The notes: generated from the sequence alone by a model not told the origin. A stretch of 64,000 bases of DNA from Ascidiaceihabitans sp029251465 (GCF_042932805.1 NZ_CP170633.1:2790001-2854000); one strand, 5' to 3'; shown: positions 8,284 through 19,000, numbered from the stretch's first letter. Numbers and translations are program-made.

Positions 8284-10545
8284 TCAGCCGCATTTGCTAA
8301 AGCCACAGCTGGCGCAGGTCATGCACCCCTCAACCATCCGCAATTCGTAGGAACCGCAGCTAGAACAGGCCTTGCCCCGTGGTGCGCTGCCTGGGTTCAT
8401 CTGGGCTTGCGGGTCCGTTTTTAGCCCCATGCCTTCGCCCTCAATAAAGCCCGTCGCCACCAAGTGTTGTTCAATCACGCCGCCAATCGCTGCCAAAATC
8501 GACGGGATATATTTGCCGCCCATCCACGCACCGCCGCGCGGATCGAACACCGCTTTCAGTTCTTCCACAACAAACGACACGTCGCCGCCGCGCCGGAACA
8601 CGGCCGAAATCATCCGCGTCAGTGCTACGGTCCACGCAAAATGTTCCATGTTTTTGGAATTGATGAACACCTCGAATGGGCGACGATGCCCGTTCAGGAC
8701 GATATCGTTGATCGTAATGTAAATCGCGTGCTCGCTGTCGGGCCATTTGACTTTGTAGGTGTTGCCTTCCAGTTCATTTGGGCGGTCCAACGGCTCGGCC
8801 ATGTAAATCACGTCAGCACCGGTATCGATTTGCGGGGCCGCTTCGGAGGTTTCAGAAACGGTCAGAACCGATCCGGTCACGTCATTCGGACGATATGTTG
8901 TGCAGCCTTTGCAGCCTGTATCCCACGCCTGCATGTAGACGCTTTTGAACTCGTCAAAGCTGATGTCAGCCGGGCAGTTAATCGTTTTCGAAATCGAACT
9001 GTCGACCCATTTTTGCGCTGCGGCCTGCATCTTGACGTGGTCGGCAGGGGCCAAGGTTTGGGCATTCACAAAATAGTCCGGCAGCTCTGCATCGCCAAAT
9101 TTGTCGCGCCACATTTGCACGGCATAGTCGACGACTTCTTCTTCGGTGCGCGAGCCGTCTTTTTGCAAAACTTTGCGCGTATAGGCGTAGGCGAAGACAG
9201 GTTCGATGCCAGAACTGACGTTGCCCGCATACAAGCTGATCGTGCCAGTGGGTGCGATCGAGGTCAGCAACGCGTTGCGAATGCCGTGCTCTGCGATCTG
9301 GTCACGCACGTCGTCATCCATCATTTGCATCGTGCCAGACGCTAAATAGCCTTTGGCATCGAACAGAGGAAACGCGCCTTTTTCCTTCGCCAAATCCACG
9401 GACGCCAGATACGCGGCGCGCGCGATAGCGTGCAACCAATCCTCGGTCTGACGCGCCGCCTCGTCGGAACCATAGCGCTGACCAACCATCAAAAGCGCAT
9501 CCGCCAGCCCCGTGACGCCTAGGCCAATCCGGCGCTTGGCCTGTGCTTCTTGCGCTTGTGCCTCCAGCGGGAATTTCGATGCATCGACTACGTTGTCCAT
9601 CATACGAACAGCCGTCGCGACCAACTCGCTCAGCGCGTCTTGATCCAGCTTGGCATCCGCTCCAAACGGATCGCTGACCAGACGGGCCATGTTGATCGAG
9701 CCCAGCAAACACGCGCCGTAGGGTGGCAAAGGTTGTTCCCCGCACGGGTTCGTCGCTGCAATCGTTTCGCAGTAGTTCAAGTTGTTCGCGGTGTTGATCC
9801 GATCGATGAAAATCACACCGGGTTCCGCGTAATCATAAGTCGACTGCATGATCTTGTTCCACAGTTCCAGCGCTTGAACCGTACGGTAAACCTTGCCGTC
9901 GAATTTCAAATCCCACGGGCCATCCGCTTTAACTGCTTCCATAAAATCATCGGTGATCAGGACGGAAACGTTGAACATGCGCAAACGTGCTGCGTCAGAT
10001 TTCGCCGTGATGAAATCGTCGATGTCAGGGTGGTCGCAGCGCATCGTCGCCATCATAGCACCGCGTCGCGATCCTGCCGACATGATCGTGCGACACATGC
10101 TATCCCACACATCCATGAACGACAGCGGGCCCGAGGCATCCGCTGCAACGCCCATCACATCCGCGCCCTTTGGTCGGATGGTTGAAAAATCGTAACCGAT
10201 GCCGCCACCTTGCTGCATGGTCAGTGCGGCCTCTTTGAGCATGTCAAAAATACCGCCCATGCTGTCAGGGATCGTGCCCATGACAAAGCAGTTAAACATC
10301 GTGACTTTGCGCGCGGTGCCGGCACCCGCCGTAATGCGGCCAGCGGGTAGGAATTTGAAATCTTCCAGCGCTTCGTAAAACTTGCCTTCCCAGCCTTTTG
10401 CGTCTTTTTCAACGCTTGCCAGATCGCGTGCGATCCTGCGCCAGGAATCCTCGACAGTGACATCCTTCGGAGTGCCGTCGGCCTCCTTGAAACGATATTT
10501 CATATCCCAGATTTGTTCGGCGATGGGGGCAGCAAAGCGTGACAT
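8284..10545 (-). CDS. nrdJ: Adenosylcobalamin-dependent class II ribonucleotide reductase
   Basis: A 753-residue NrdJ that reduces ribonucleotides to deoxyribonucleotides using B12 instead of a diiron/oxygen system. Visible hallmarks are the MQQGGGIGYDFSTIRP loop, AGSRRGAMMATM, the active-site NPCGEQPLPPYGACLLGSIN, and PTGTISLYAGNVSSGIEP. The last 30 residues form a zinc-ribbon-like CxxC...CxxC with a final redox pair-like tail (CSSCGSYEL...CASCGFSKCG). There is no intein. It is transcribed divergently from the DUF1489 gene. No cobalamin riboswitch is apparent upstream. Confidence 0.95.
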   Translation of the reverse strand: MSRFAAPIAEQIWDMKYRFKEADGTPKDVTVEDSWRRIARDLASVEKDAKGWEGKFYEALEDFKFLPAGRITAGAGTARKVTMFNCFVMGTIPDSMGGIFDMLKEAALTMQQGGGIGYDFSTIRPKGADVMGVAADASGPLSFMDVWDSMCRTIMSAGSRRGAMMATMRCDHPDIDDFITAKSDAARLRMFNVSVLITDDFMEAVKADGPWDLKFDGKVYRTVQALELWNKIMQSTYDYAEPGVIFIDRINTANNLNYCETIAATNPCGEQPLPPYGACLLGSINMARLVSDPFGADAKLDQDALSELVATAVRMMDNVVDASKFPLEAQAQEAQAKRRIGLGVTGLADALLMVGQRYGSDEAARQTEDWLHAIARAAYLASVDLAKEKGAFPLFDAKGYLASGTMQMMDDDVRDQIAEHGIRNALLTSIAPTGTISLYAGNVSSGIEPVFAYAYTRKVLQKDGSRTEEEVVDYAVQMWRDKFGDAELPDYFVNAQTLAPADHVKMQAAAQKWVDSSISKTINCPADISFDEFKSVYMQAWDTGCKGCTTYRPNDVTGSVLTVSETSEAAPQIDTGADVIYMAEPLDRPNELEGNTYKVKWPDSEHAIYITINDIVLNGHRRPFEVFINSKNMEHFAWTVALTRMISAVFRRGGDVSFVVEELKAVFDPRGGAWMGGKYIPSILAAIGGVIEQHLVATGFIEGEGMGLKTDPQAQMNPGSAPRGKACSSCGSYELRMVEGCMTCASCGFSKCG

Positions 10546-10604
10546 CAGAGTGATTCCTAGTGAGAGGTGGCAGACTGCGAAGGTAGCTCAAAAAACAGGG
10601 AGGT

Positions 10605-10633
10605 AAACTACAAGACTTTGCCCTTTCTGTCAA
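10605..10633 (-). promoter_or_regulatory. Candidate sigma-70 promoter for nrdJ
   Basis: On the minus strand TTGACA (10633-10628) is followed after 17 bases by TAGTTT (10610-10605), about 60 bases before the nrdJ start. The -35 is perfect; the -10 matches at three positions. Confidence 0.4.
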
Positions 10634-10705
10634 AACACCTACATTATGTCGCGTGACCGTCACAGATTCTGTGCATAAACCGGTGGGAAACTTGTGGATA
10701 AAATT

Positions 10706-11125
10706 GTGAACCTAATCAAACTGTCCGTCGGCACCGAAACGGTCGAGGATCTTGCCCTGTGGCAGGCGACAAAACGTGCGCAAGCGCCAGACGGTTTACC
10801 GCGACACGTCACGCGCATGTGGCCAAAACGCGAAGCTGAAATCATCGCCGGTGGCTCCATTTATTGGGTGATCAAGGGCGTCATCCAGTGCCGCCAAACC
10901 GTGTTGCGTTTGGACGAGGTGATAGGATCAGACGGCATCCGCCGCTGTGCTATTGTGTCTGATCCAAAGCTGGTACGCGTTGCGGGTAGCCTCAAGCGCC
11001 CGTTCCAGGGTTGGCGATATTTACAGCCCGCAGACGCCCCACCAGATTTGCCGAAGGGGCGCGAAAACGAAGACCCGCTTCCGATAGAGCTGAACAAGGC
11101 GCTCGCAGAAATCGGTGTGCTTTAG
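10706..11125 (+). CDS. DUF1489 family protein
   Basis: A 139-residue protein typical of Alphaproteobacteria: LIKLSVGTETVEDL near the start, then HVTRMWPKR and SIYWVIKGVIQCRQTV, with a final GWRYL. Function is unknown. Two GTG starts are possible (10694 and 10706); the second matches the usual N-terminus of the family. It lies divergent to nrdJ and convergent with hisG, from which it is separated by only six bases. Confidence 0.8.
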   Translation: MNLIKLSVGTETVEDLALWQATKRAQAPDGLPRHVTRMWPKREAEIIAGGSIYWVIKGVIQCRQTVLRLDEVIGSDGIRRCAIVSDPKLVRVAGSLKRPFQGWRYLQPADAPPDLPKGRENEDPLPIELNKALAEIGVL

Positions 11126-11131
11126 ATTTGC

Positions 11132-11821
11132 TCAGCCGAGGCGCTGCAACAGTTCGTCCATCACAGCCTGATCTGCGCCTTCGACGCGCGCGGTATGCGA
11201 TGACCACAGTGTCGCCTGTGACGCCAACATCAACCCATCCGCCAAAATCTTGAGGTGGTTTGCCTCTAGCGTCGCGCCAGAGCTCGTGATGTCCGCAATC
11301 GCCTCGGCAGTCTCATTTGCCACGGTGCCTTCGGTCGCGCCTTGGCTGTCGACCAGTGCATAATCGGCCACGCCCGCGTCCTGTAAAAATTCACGGACCA
11401 AGCGGTGATATTTAGTGGCAATGCGCAAACGCATGCCGTGATGTGCGCGAAATGCTGCCGCAGCCGCGTCCAGATCATCCAGCGTATCCACGTCGACCCA
11501 CGCAGCAGGCACCGCCATGATCAGATCTGCATGGCCAAATCCCAGCTCGGCCACAGGCGTTACTTGGGCTTTCCACAAAGGCAGTTTTTCGTGAACCAAA
11601 TCAGTTCCGGTCACGCCCAGATGAATGCGTCCGGCGGCCAACTCGCGCGGAATTTCACCGGCAGACAGCAGCACCAGGGAAACGCCTTCGATCCCGTCAA
11701 CCTGACCCGCATATTCCCGCTCTGACCCTGCCCGAGACAGTGTTATGCCCCGCGCCGCAAACCACGCGAATGTGTCGTCCATCAGCCGGCCTTTGGACGG
11801 CACACCTAGCTTGATCGTCAT
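11132..11821 (-). CDS. hisG: ATP phosphoribosyltransferase, short-form catalytic subunit
   Basis: HisG catalyses the first step of histidine synthesis, joining ATP and PRPP. At 229 residues this is the short form, which has no regulatory ACT domain and needs HisZ. Visible features are LGVPSKGRLMDD at the N-terminus, the GVTGTDLVHE loop and the PRPP-binding-like EGTVANETAEAIADI stretch. The start ATG overlaps the hisZ stop by four bases, indicating coupled translation of the two subunits. Confidence 0.92.
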   Translation of the reverse strand: MTIKLGVPSKGRLMDDTFAWFAARGITLSRAGSEREYAGQVDGIEGVSLVLLSAGEIPRELAAGRIHLGVTGTDLVHEKLPLWKAQVTPVAELGFGHADLIMAVPAAWVDVDTLDDLDAAAAAFRAHHGMRLRIATKYHRLVREFLQDAGVADYALVDSQGATEGTVANETAEAIADITSSGATLEANHLKILADGLMLASQATLWSSHTARVEGADQAVMDELLQRLG

Positions 11822-12888
11822 TGCGCGCCCTCCAATTCTACGATGATACCGGGGCGCAAAACTGCCCCAACAGCCGGAATTTCCGCGCCATCGCCCAAGC
11901 GACGCGTCAATGCATCGTATCTGCCACCGCTAGAAACTGCCGGTAAATCAGGGTGTTGGACTGCGTAAAATCCAAAGACAAAGCCGTCGTAATATTCCAT
12001 CGATGTGCGCCCATAGCCTGCCTCAAAGCCGAGGGTATCAACCTCGACCCCACGTGCAGCCATTGCAGAACTGCGTGCCTCAAGGCGGTCCACCGCAGAG
12101 CCGATCGCGGGCAAATCACGCGCCAGTGCACGCAATTTTTTCAAGGCATTTGGCACAGCGTCGTTGACCGCCAACAGCGCCTCGATCGCGTCGATTTCGC
12201 GGGCGCTGATGGGTGCCACGGCCGCGTCGTCGCGCAACGCTGTGACGCGCGCGTTGATTTCGGACAGGCTGCGTTTGCCGATCATCGGGGCCGTGATCGC
12301 AACGGATTTTGCCAACAGTGCCGCCCGTGTTTCAGGCACCGGCGCGCGTCCGGAAAAGCGATCCAGCAAGGCGCGGAACCGACGCGGGCGCCAGACGTGG
12401 CGCAGCAAAGCAGCCTTGCGCGCATCGCTGGTTTCTAGCCCTGCGACGGCGGCCATCAAAATGCCGATGTCACCGGTGGCGGCACGCACGTTGAGATGTG
12501 CAAGCGATCCAGACACAAGCGCAAACACCTCTGCGTCCGCGGCAGCAGGGTCAGTGCGGTCAAACACTTCGTAGCCGACTTGCATGTATTCGCTGGCGCG
12601 GTCCGGGTCATGTTCCTGGCGGCGAAAAACTTCGCCCGCATAGGTGTAACGCGCAGGATCAGCCCCGTGCGCCATGTGCATTTGCACCACTGGCACCGTG
12701 AAATCAGGGCGCAACATTTGTTCGCCCCGCAGCGCGTCACTGGTGATGTAGGCGCGGCCACGAATGTCCTCGCCGTAGAGATCCAACAGTGTTTCCGCGG
12801 GCTGCAAAATCGGCGGTTCAACAATCTGCGCACCTGCCGTCACAAAGCTGTCGCGCAGGGCAATCGCGCGCAATCGAGCATCAGCCAT
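11818..12888 (-). CDS. hisZ: ATP phosphoribosyltransferase regulatory subunit
   Basis: A 356-residue HisRS-like paralogue that lacks tRNA aminoacylation and forms the regulatory partner of short-form HisG. Class II synthetase-like motifs remain (GEQMLRPDFTVPVVQMH, YAGEVFRRQEHD, SSGGRYDALTRRLGD). It lies between hisS and hisG with overlaps of eight and four bases, consistent with one operon. Histidine feedback inhibition of HisG is expected to act through this protein. Confidence 0.9.
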   Translation of the reverse strand: MADARLRAIALRDSFVTAGAQIVEPPILQPAETLLDLYGEDIRGRAYITSDALRGEQMLRPDFTVPVVQMHMAHGADPARYTYAGEVFRRQEHDPDRASEYMQVGYEVFDRTDPAAADAEVFALVSGSLAHLNVRAATGDIGILMAAVAGLETSDARKAALLRHVWRPRRFRALLDRFSGRAPVPETRAALLAKSVAITAPMIGKRSLSEINARVTALRDDAAVAPISAREIDAIEALLAVNDAVPNALKKLRALARDLPAIGSAVDRLEARSSAMAARGVEVDTLGFEAGYGRTSMEYYDGFVFGFYAVQHPDLPAVSSGGRYDALTRRLGDGAEIPAVGAVLRPGIIVELEGAQ

Positions 12889-14374
12889 TTGCTAAAATCT
12901 CTTTGACCTTGGCGACCAATTGATCGCGTGGCACTTCGAACTGGCTGGGCAGTTCTTTCCATTCCTCAAGGGTCGCAGTTTCGGCAATTTTGGCCCCGAG
13001 GATCAAGTCTTTGATCTGGACAACACCACGGTCCTTTTCCTCGCCACCTTCGATGATGGCGATGGGGGATGCGCGTTTGTCGGCGTATTTCAACTGGTTG
13101 CCAAAATTCTTGGGATTGCCAAGGTAAACTTCGGCGCGAATGCCGGCTTGGCGCAATTCTGCGACCATCGCTTGGTAGTCCGCCATGCGGTCGCGGTCCA
13201 TAACGGTGACGACGACGGGGCCGGGGTTTGTGGCTTCCATCCGGCCTTTGGCCTGAAGCGCTGCGAGCAAGCGATCGACGCCGATTGAGACACCTGTTGC
13301 TGGTACTTCTTGACCTGTGAACCGCTTGACCAGATCGTCGTAACGCCCCCCCCCTGCGACAGAACCAAAGTTGCGCTTGCGCCCCTTTTCGTCGAGGATT
13401 TCGAAGGTCAATTCGGCCTCGTACACCGGACCAGTGTAGTAGCCGAGGCCGCGCACGACAGAAGGGTCGATTTCGATCCGGTCAGCACCGTACCCGCCCG
13501 CGTCCAGCAGGCTGGCGATGGTTTCAAGCTCTTGGACACCGGTTTTACCTGTCGCGGATCCTTCGACCAATTCATACAAACGCGCGACAGTTTCACCACC
13601 AGTGTCGCGCTTGGCTTGCATAAAGCCCATAACGATGTCGGCCTGCGCATCATCCAAACCCGCGCCGTCCGTGTAATCACCACTGTCGTCCTTGCGCCCC
13701 TTGCCCAGCAAGGCGCGCACGCCGTCCAGCCCAAGGCGGTCCAGCTTGTCGATGGCGCGCAAAACGATGCCGCGCTCGGCCGCTTTGTCATCACCGGACA
13801 GGCCAGCAACTTCCATCACGCCATTCAGAACTTTGCGGTTGTTCACACGCACAACGTAGTCACCGCGCGGGATGCCGACCTCTTCCAAAGTATCAGACAG
13901 CATCGCGCAAATTTCGGCATCTGCGGCCATCGAGGCCGTGCCGACGGTGTCCGCATCGCATTGATAAAATTGACGAAAACGACCTGGCCCAGGCTTTTCG
14001 TTGCGCCAAACCGGGCCCATCGTGTAGCGGCGATAGGGATTTGGCAGATCGTTGCGGTGCTCGGCGTAGACGCGCGCCAACGGGGCCGTCATGTCATAGC
14101 GCAGGGCCAGCCAATCGCCGGGTTTGTCACCCTCGGAATCCTCTTGCCACGCAAATACGCCTTCGTTCGGGCGATCCACGTCGGGCAGGAATTTACCCAG
14201 CGCCTCGACTGTTTCCACAGCACTGCTTTCGAGCGCGTCAAACCCGTAGCGATGATAAACCGCGCCGATTGCATTCAGCATCTCGGCGCGCTGCGTCACC
14301 TCGGTGCCGAAATAGTCGCGAAAGCCTTTGGGCGCTTGGGCCTTTGGGCGCGGGGTTTTCTTGGGCTTTGCCAT
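12881..14374 (-). CDS. hisS: Histidine-tRNA ligase
   Basis: A class II aminoacyl-tRNA synthetase of 497 residues from the ATG at 14374 (MAKPKKTPRPKAQ); a reading frame 36 residues longer has a non-conserved start. Motifs include KGFRDYFG, ALRYDMTAPLARV (motif 2 region), GPVWRNEKPGPGRFRQFYQCD and VRGLGYYTGPVYE. The central insert and C-terminal anticodon-binding domain (PVVVTVMDRDR...) are present. It is of the alphaproteobacterial type, which in part of this class co-evolved with an unusual tRNA-His. It leads the hisS-hisZ-hisG operon and is divergent from slyX. Confidence 0.93.
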   Translation of the reverse strand: MAKPKKTPRPKAQAPKGFRDYFGTEVTQRAEMLNAIGAVYHRYGFDALESSAVETVEALGKFLPDVDRPNEGVFAWQEDSEGDKPGDWLALRYDMTAPLARVYAEHRNDLPNPYRRYTMGPVWRNEKPGPGRFRQFYQCDADTVGTASMAADAEICAMLSDTLEEVGIPRGDYVVRVNNRKVLNGVMEVAGLSGDDKAAERGIVLRAIDKLDRLGLDGVRALLGKGRKDDSGDYTDGAGLDDAQADIVMGFMQAKRDTGGETVARLYELVEGSATGKTGVQELETIASLLDAGGYGADRIEIDPSVVRGLGYYTGPVYEAELTFEILDEKGRKRNFGSVAGGGRYDDLVKRFTGQEVPATGVSIGVDRLLAALQAKGRMEATNPGPVVVTVMDRDRMADYQAMVAELRQAGIRAEVYLGNPKNFGNQLKYADKRASPIAIIEGGEEKDRGVVQIKDLILGAKIAETATLEEWKELPSQFEVPRDQLVAKVKEILANG

Positions 14375-14502
14375 GACAGGGTCCTTGATCGTATCCTTGG
14401 CCCACGCTCTAACGGATGCACCCCACAGGGGCAACTTAGAACAGCATTGCGCATCGTTAGAAGGCATTGCGTGTGCCTGCAAAAATGGCCTAGGAGGCGA
14501 TC

Positions 14503-14697
14503 ATGGAAAAACTAGAAGAAGACATCGCCCACCTGACCCGCACAGTCGAAGACCTGTCCGACATCGTTGCGCGCCAAGCAGAAGAAATCGATAACCTGAC
14601 ACGCCGCGTGCACATGTTGATGCAGCGCGAAGGTGAACGCGAGGCCTCAGGCGCTGGCGGCGCTGTTATTGGCGACGAACGTCCACCGCACTATTAG
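14503..14697 (+). CDS. slyX: SlyX family protein
   Basis: A 64-residue protein forming one coiled coil (LEEDIAHLTRTVEDLSDIV then LTRRVHML), ending in PPHY, the family's conserved tail. Function is unknown. A strong AGGAGG lies before the start. It ends 13 bases from the convergent lipoprotein gene. Confidence 0.85.
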   Translation: MEKLEEDIAHLTRTVEDLSDIVARQAEEIDNLTRRVHMLMQREGEREASGAGGAVIGDERPPHY

Positions 14698-14710
14698 GTG
14701 ACGATCAGGG

Positions 14711-15931
14711 TTAGGGTTTTTTGATCGCTGCTGCCAAAACGGCCCCATCGTGGATCAAGATATCTGCCCAACGCGCGTTGTTGCCAAAGCGTTCGTAGGT
14801 GCTGATGAAAACCGTATTTTTTTCCAACTCGCCAATCTTTGCGCCACAAGGCTTGCGTTTGCTGACGCGGCACACTGATGATTTCACCTTTTCATAGGCT
14901 TTGTCGATTGTTGAATACGGGTATTCATCGCTGGGCAGGCCATAGCGTAATTGTTCGTGCAACGTTGGCGCGCCCAACAAAGCAAGGGCTGCGGTGAACT
15001 GACGGGGGCAGCCATCGCCAAATCCGGTGACGTAAAATGTGCGCGGTGCTTCGCTGTTTGGGGCGCTGTCATACAACGCATAGCCACGTCCGCGCGCTGG
15101 TGCTTTGTCGATTTTGCGGCCCAACGGGCGGCCACGGGCAGAGCACACCCGGGCGACCTCGCCGTATGGCAAGACTTCTCCGTATTCCACATCGCGGGCG
15201 TCAGGCCCGTTGCGCGGCGCACTTGCTGTTGTGCCGCCAAAAAGGCCGCGACGTTTTTTAGGTTCGACACTTAATTCAGGCACCGGTTGGGCCAAAGCAT
15301 CGGTTTGCGGCGCGGCGGGTTCCGGCGACAAAGATGCCGTTTTCACGTGCGCCTCGTCCACAGTTTCAGGCTTGAAAATCCCAAGTAGACCTCTGCGTTT
15401 TTCGGCCTCTACGACGATGGCAGGCGCGGCGTCGGGGGCTGGTTCACTGACTTGCGGAATTTCTACCGCGGCGTCGACTGGGGCAAGCGCTTCGACAGGA
15501 GCAGGTATTTCCGGTGCCACTGGAACGGCTGCTTGAGCCGTGTCTTGCGCCTTGGCTCGATCGGCCGAACGGCGCAACCATCCTCGCACGCCGGTTGGCG
15601 CGGGTTCGAGCGTTTCCAAAGCCTGCGCTTCGGTCAGCGCAGCGGTTATCGGATCAACAGGCGCATCCAACGTCACGCTTGTCGTCGCTTCGGACACAAC
15701 CACATCTTGCGTAATTTCAGATACAGGTGCTGCGACAGGTTCAACTGTCTTGGGCGCGATCAACCGCGAAAGGAACCCGCCCTCTGATTGCGTTTCTAAC
15801 GCATCTGGCAAGGCCTGCGCGATCGGCTCTTCTGGTGCCAGCTCGACGTCACCAATCTTTTCGATGTTCGCCAACGGGTCGCCGCACGCACTGAGGCTTG
15901 CAAGCAAAATGAGAGCCACAAAATATCGCAC
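14711..15931 (-). CDS. Proline/alanine-rich lipoprotein of Rhodobacteraceae type
   Basis: A 406-residue predicted lipoprotein: the N-terminus MRYFVALILLASLSACGD has a lipobox ending at Cys16. Residues 30-250 are low-complexity, rich in Ala, Pro, Val and Glu, with repeated KRRGLxG segments (for example KRRGLLGIF and KKRRGLFGG), so this part probably spans the periplasm. The C-terminal 150 residues form a folded domain with several cysteines (RVCSARGRPLG, GDGCPRQF, SSVCRVSKRKPCG). Function is unknown. A full CtrA-type site lies 25 bases before the start codon. Confidence 0.75.
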   Translation of the reverse strand: MRYFVALILLASLSACGDPLANIEKIGDVELAPEEPIAQALPDALETQSEGGFLSRLIAPKTVEPVAAPVSEITQDVVVSEATTSVTLDAPVDPITAALTEAQALETLEPAPTGVRGWLRRSADRAKAQDTAQAAVPVAPEIPAPVEALAPVDAAVEIPQVSEPAPDAAPAIVVEAEKRRGLLGIFKPETVDEAHVKTASLSPEPAAPQTDALAQPVPELSVEPKKRRGLFGGTTASAPRNGPDARDVEYGEVLPYGEVARVCSARGRPLGRKIDKAPARGRGYALYDSAPNSEAPRTFYVTGFGDGCPRQFTAALALLGAPTLHEQLRYGLPSDEYPYSTIDKAYEKVKSSVCRVSKRKPCGAKIGELEKNTVFISTYERFGNNARWADILIHDGAVLAAAIKKP

Positions 15932-15955
15932 GCAGGACTGCCTCGCTGTGAAAGG

Positions 15956-15971
15956 TTAAGCGATCCTTAAC
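15956..15971. promoter_or_regulatory. CtrA-type binding site
   Basis: TTAA, seven bases, then TTAAC matches the full CtrA consensus TTAA-N7-TTAAC. It lies 25 bases upstream of the minus-strand lipoprotein gene, close enough to overlap its promoter. CtrA is the cell-cycle/motility regulator of Alphaproteobacteria. Confidence 0.5.
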
Positions 15972-16024
15972 GTAGGCAGGCGACACCTGTCCACTAATGG
16001 CTTGGTTAACGTGACGGGGAAAAT

Positions 16025-19000
16025 TCAGAGATCTTCGACTTCCAAAACACCCATCAACGACTTGATCGCGCCCTTGATCTGCGGATTCACTGGAAAATCC
16101 TGACCCAAATCGATCTCGACTTCGCCCGGTAACCCCGCGTCCATCAAGCACAATTGCACTGGTCCACGCCCGGCCGCTTTGGCAGCCGTCGCAGCCCCCT
16201 CAAGCACCGAAGCAACAGCCGCAATCGCGCCAGCATCCTCGACAAAAATCTTAAGACCCATGCCGCCAACGTCCGCGACAACAGTGTCGATTGGCACAAT
16301 CGAGCGGCCCAATAATTTCAACTGATCGCTTTCCAAGGTCGCCTCGACCGTTACGATGACCTTGTTGCCGGTGACCAAATGATCCTGCGATTTTTCCAAC
16401 GTGTCCGAGAAAATCGTGATCTCGTAGGCCCCGGTTGTGTCGCTCAGTTGGGCAAATGCAAAACGGTTGCCGCGCGCAGATTTGCGGATTTGAACGCCCG
16501 CAACGACGCCCGCCAACTTGGCGATATGCGCGCCGCCTTCGGCACGGGCGCGGACCTGATCCAGCGTTTTGACATCCTTGCGTTTCAGCGCGCCCATGTA
16601 GTCATCGAGCGGATGACCGGACAGGTAAAATCCGACGGCTTTGAATTCTTCGCTGAGGCGTTCGGCGGGTTCCCAATCGTCCATCGGCAAGATACGTGGC
16701 TCGGGCAAATCGTCGCCTGCTTCACCAAACAAAGACACTTGGTTGGACGCTTTTTGTTCGTGGATTGCGGCGGAATATCCGACCAGACCGTCCAATGCGT
16801 CAAACACGCGACGGCGGTTGCGATCAAGGTCGTCAAACGCGCCAGAACGGGCCAGCATTTCCAACGGGCGCTTGCCGACGCGCTTGAGATCAACGCGGCG
16901 GGCAAGGTCGAACAGGGTTGCGAACGGCTTGCCGTCACGCCCGTCAACGATCAGTTTCATCGCCTCGACGCCGACGTTTTTCAGAGCGCCGAGGGCGTAG
17001 ACCAAAGCACCATCGACAACTTTGAACGTCGCGTCCGAACGGTTTACACAGGGCGGCACCCACGGCAGGCCCAGCTGCTTGCGGACCTCCTCAAAGTACA
17101 CCGCCAACTTGTCTGTCAGGTGGATGTCGCAGTTCATCACGCCGGCCATAAATTCGACCGGGTGGTTCGCCTTTAGCCATGCGGTTTGATAGCTGACAAC
17201 GGCGTAGGCGGCGGCGTGTGATTTGTTGAAACCGTAGTTGGCAAATTTCTCGAGAAGGTCAAAAACCTCTTTGGCTTTGCTCTTGTCGACACCATTTTCC
17301 ATCGCGCCTTTTTCGAATTTCGGGCGCTCTTTGGCCATCTCTTCGGCGATCTTTTTACCCATCGCACGGCGCAACAGGTCAGCCCCGCCAAGCGAGTATC
17401 CCCCCATGACCTGAGCGATTTGCATAACCTGTTCTTGGTAAACAATAATCCCTTGGGTTTCGGCTAAAATGTGGTCGATGGACGGATGGATCGATTCCAG
17501 TTCTTTTTGCCCGTTTTTGACCTCGCAGTAGGTCGGAATATTCTCCATCGGGCCGGGACGATACAGCGCCACAAGGGCCACAATATCTTCGATGCAGTTC
17601 GGTTTCATCCGTTTTAGCGCGTCCATCATACCGCTGGATTCCACTTGGAAAACGGCGACGGTTTTGGCGCTGGCGTACAGCTTGTAAGACGCCTCGTCGT
17701 CCAGCGGGATGGTCGCGATGTCGTCAATCAAACCTTCGGGTGGTGTGAACAGTTCGACGTCGTCCGCGCGGATGTGCAAATGCCGTCCTGACGCCTTGAT
17801 CTGCTCAACTGCGTTTTGGATCACAGTCAGGGTTTTCAGGCCTAAAAAGTCGAATTTTACAAGGCCTGCTTGTTCAACCCATTTCATGTTGAACTGGGTG
17901 GCCGGCATGTCGGACCGCGGATCTTGGTACAGCGGTACCAATTCGTCCAGCGGGCGATCACCGATCACGACACCCGCCGCGTGGGTCGATGCGTTTCTCA
18001 GCAAGCCTTCGACCTGTTGGCCGTACTCCAGTAGTCGGGCGACGACCTCTTCGTTCTTGGCTTCTTCGCGCAGGCGCGGTTCATCCGCCAGCGCCTTTTC
18101 GATAGAAACCGGTTTGACGCCCTCAACAGGGATCAGTTTGGACAGACGGTCCACCTGCCCGTACGGCATTTGCAAAACACGCCCGATGTCGCGCACCGCC
18201 GCCTTGGACAAAAGCCCGCCGAACGTGATGATTTGACCGACTTTGTCGCGCCCGTATTTGTCCTGGACGTAGCGAATAACTTCTTCGCGGCGGTCCATGC
18301 AAAAATCGATGTCAAAATCGGGCATCGACACACGTTCCGGGTTCAGGAACCGTTCAAACAGCAACTGATACCGCAGCGGATCAAGGTCGGTGATCAGCAG
18401 CGCATAAGCCACCAGCGATCCCGCACCGGAACCACGACCCGGACCCACTGGAATGTTCTCGTCCTTGGCCCATTTGATGAAATCCGCAACGATCAGGAAG
18501 TAGCCGGGAAAGCCCATGCCTTCGATGATCTTCAGCTCAAAATCCAGACGCGCTTCGTATTCGGACACCTCGACCGCGTGCGGGATGATGGACAAACGAT
18601 AGCGCAGGCCTTCTTCGGCTTGGCGGCGTAATTCGGCGACTTCGTCATCCGCAAACTTGGGCAGGATCGGGTCGCGACGATAGGCCTGAAACGCGCAACG
18701 CTTGGCGATTTCAACTGTATTTTCAATCGCTTCTGGCAGATCCGCGAACAGCGTAACCATTTCGGCCTGGGATTTAAAGTAGTGCTGCGGGGTTAGGCGA
18801 CGACGCCCATCCTGCTGGTCAACATAGGCCCCGTCAGCAATGCAAATCAGCGCGTCGTGGGCCTCGTACATTTTGGATTCGGGAAAATAGACATCGTTTG
18901 TCGCGACCAACGGCAGGTCCATCGCATAGGCCATTTCGACAAACGGACGTTCAGTTGAACGCTCTGCGTCGGGCAGACCGCCATCACCGGGGTGACGCTG

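Noticed and set aside
8464..9345. Plus-strand open frame opposite nrdJ
   Set aside because: Rich in Arg, His and Val as expected for the reverse of a GC-rich gene; no family motifs.
10546..10690. Cobalamin riboswitch before nrdJ
   Set aside because: A B12-dependent enzyme made this worth checking, but no B12-box-like sequence is visible and the region is short.
13310..14515. Long plus-strand open frame opposite hisS
   Set aside because: It mirrors the hisS coding frame, has no ribosome site and its composition is that of an antisense shadow; hisS motifs are complete on the minus strand.
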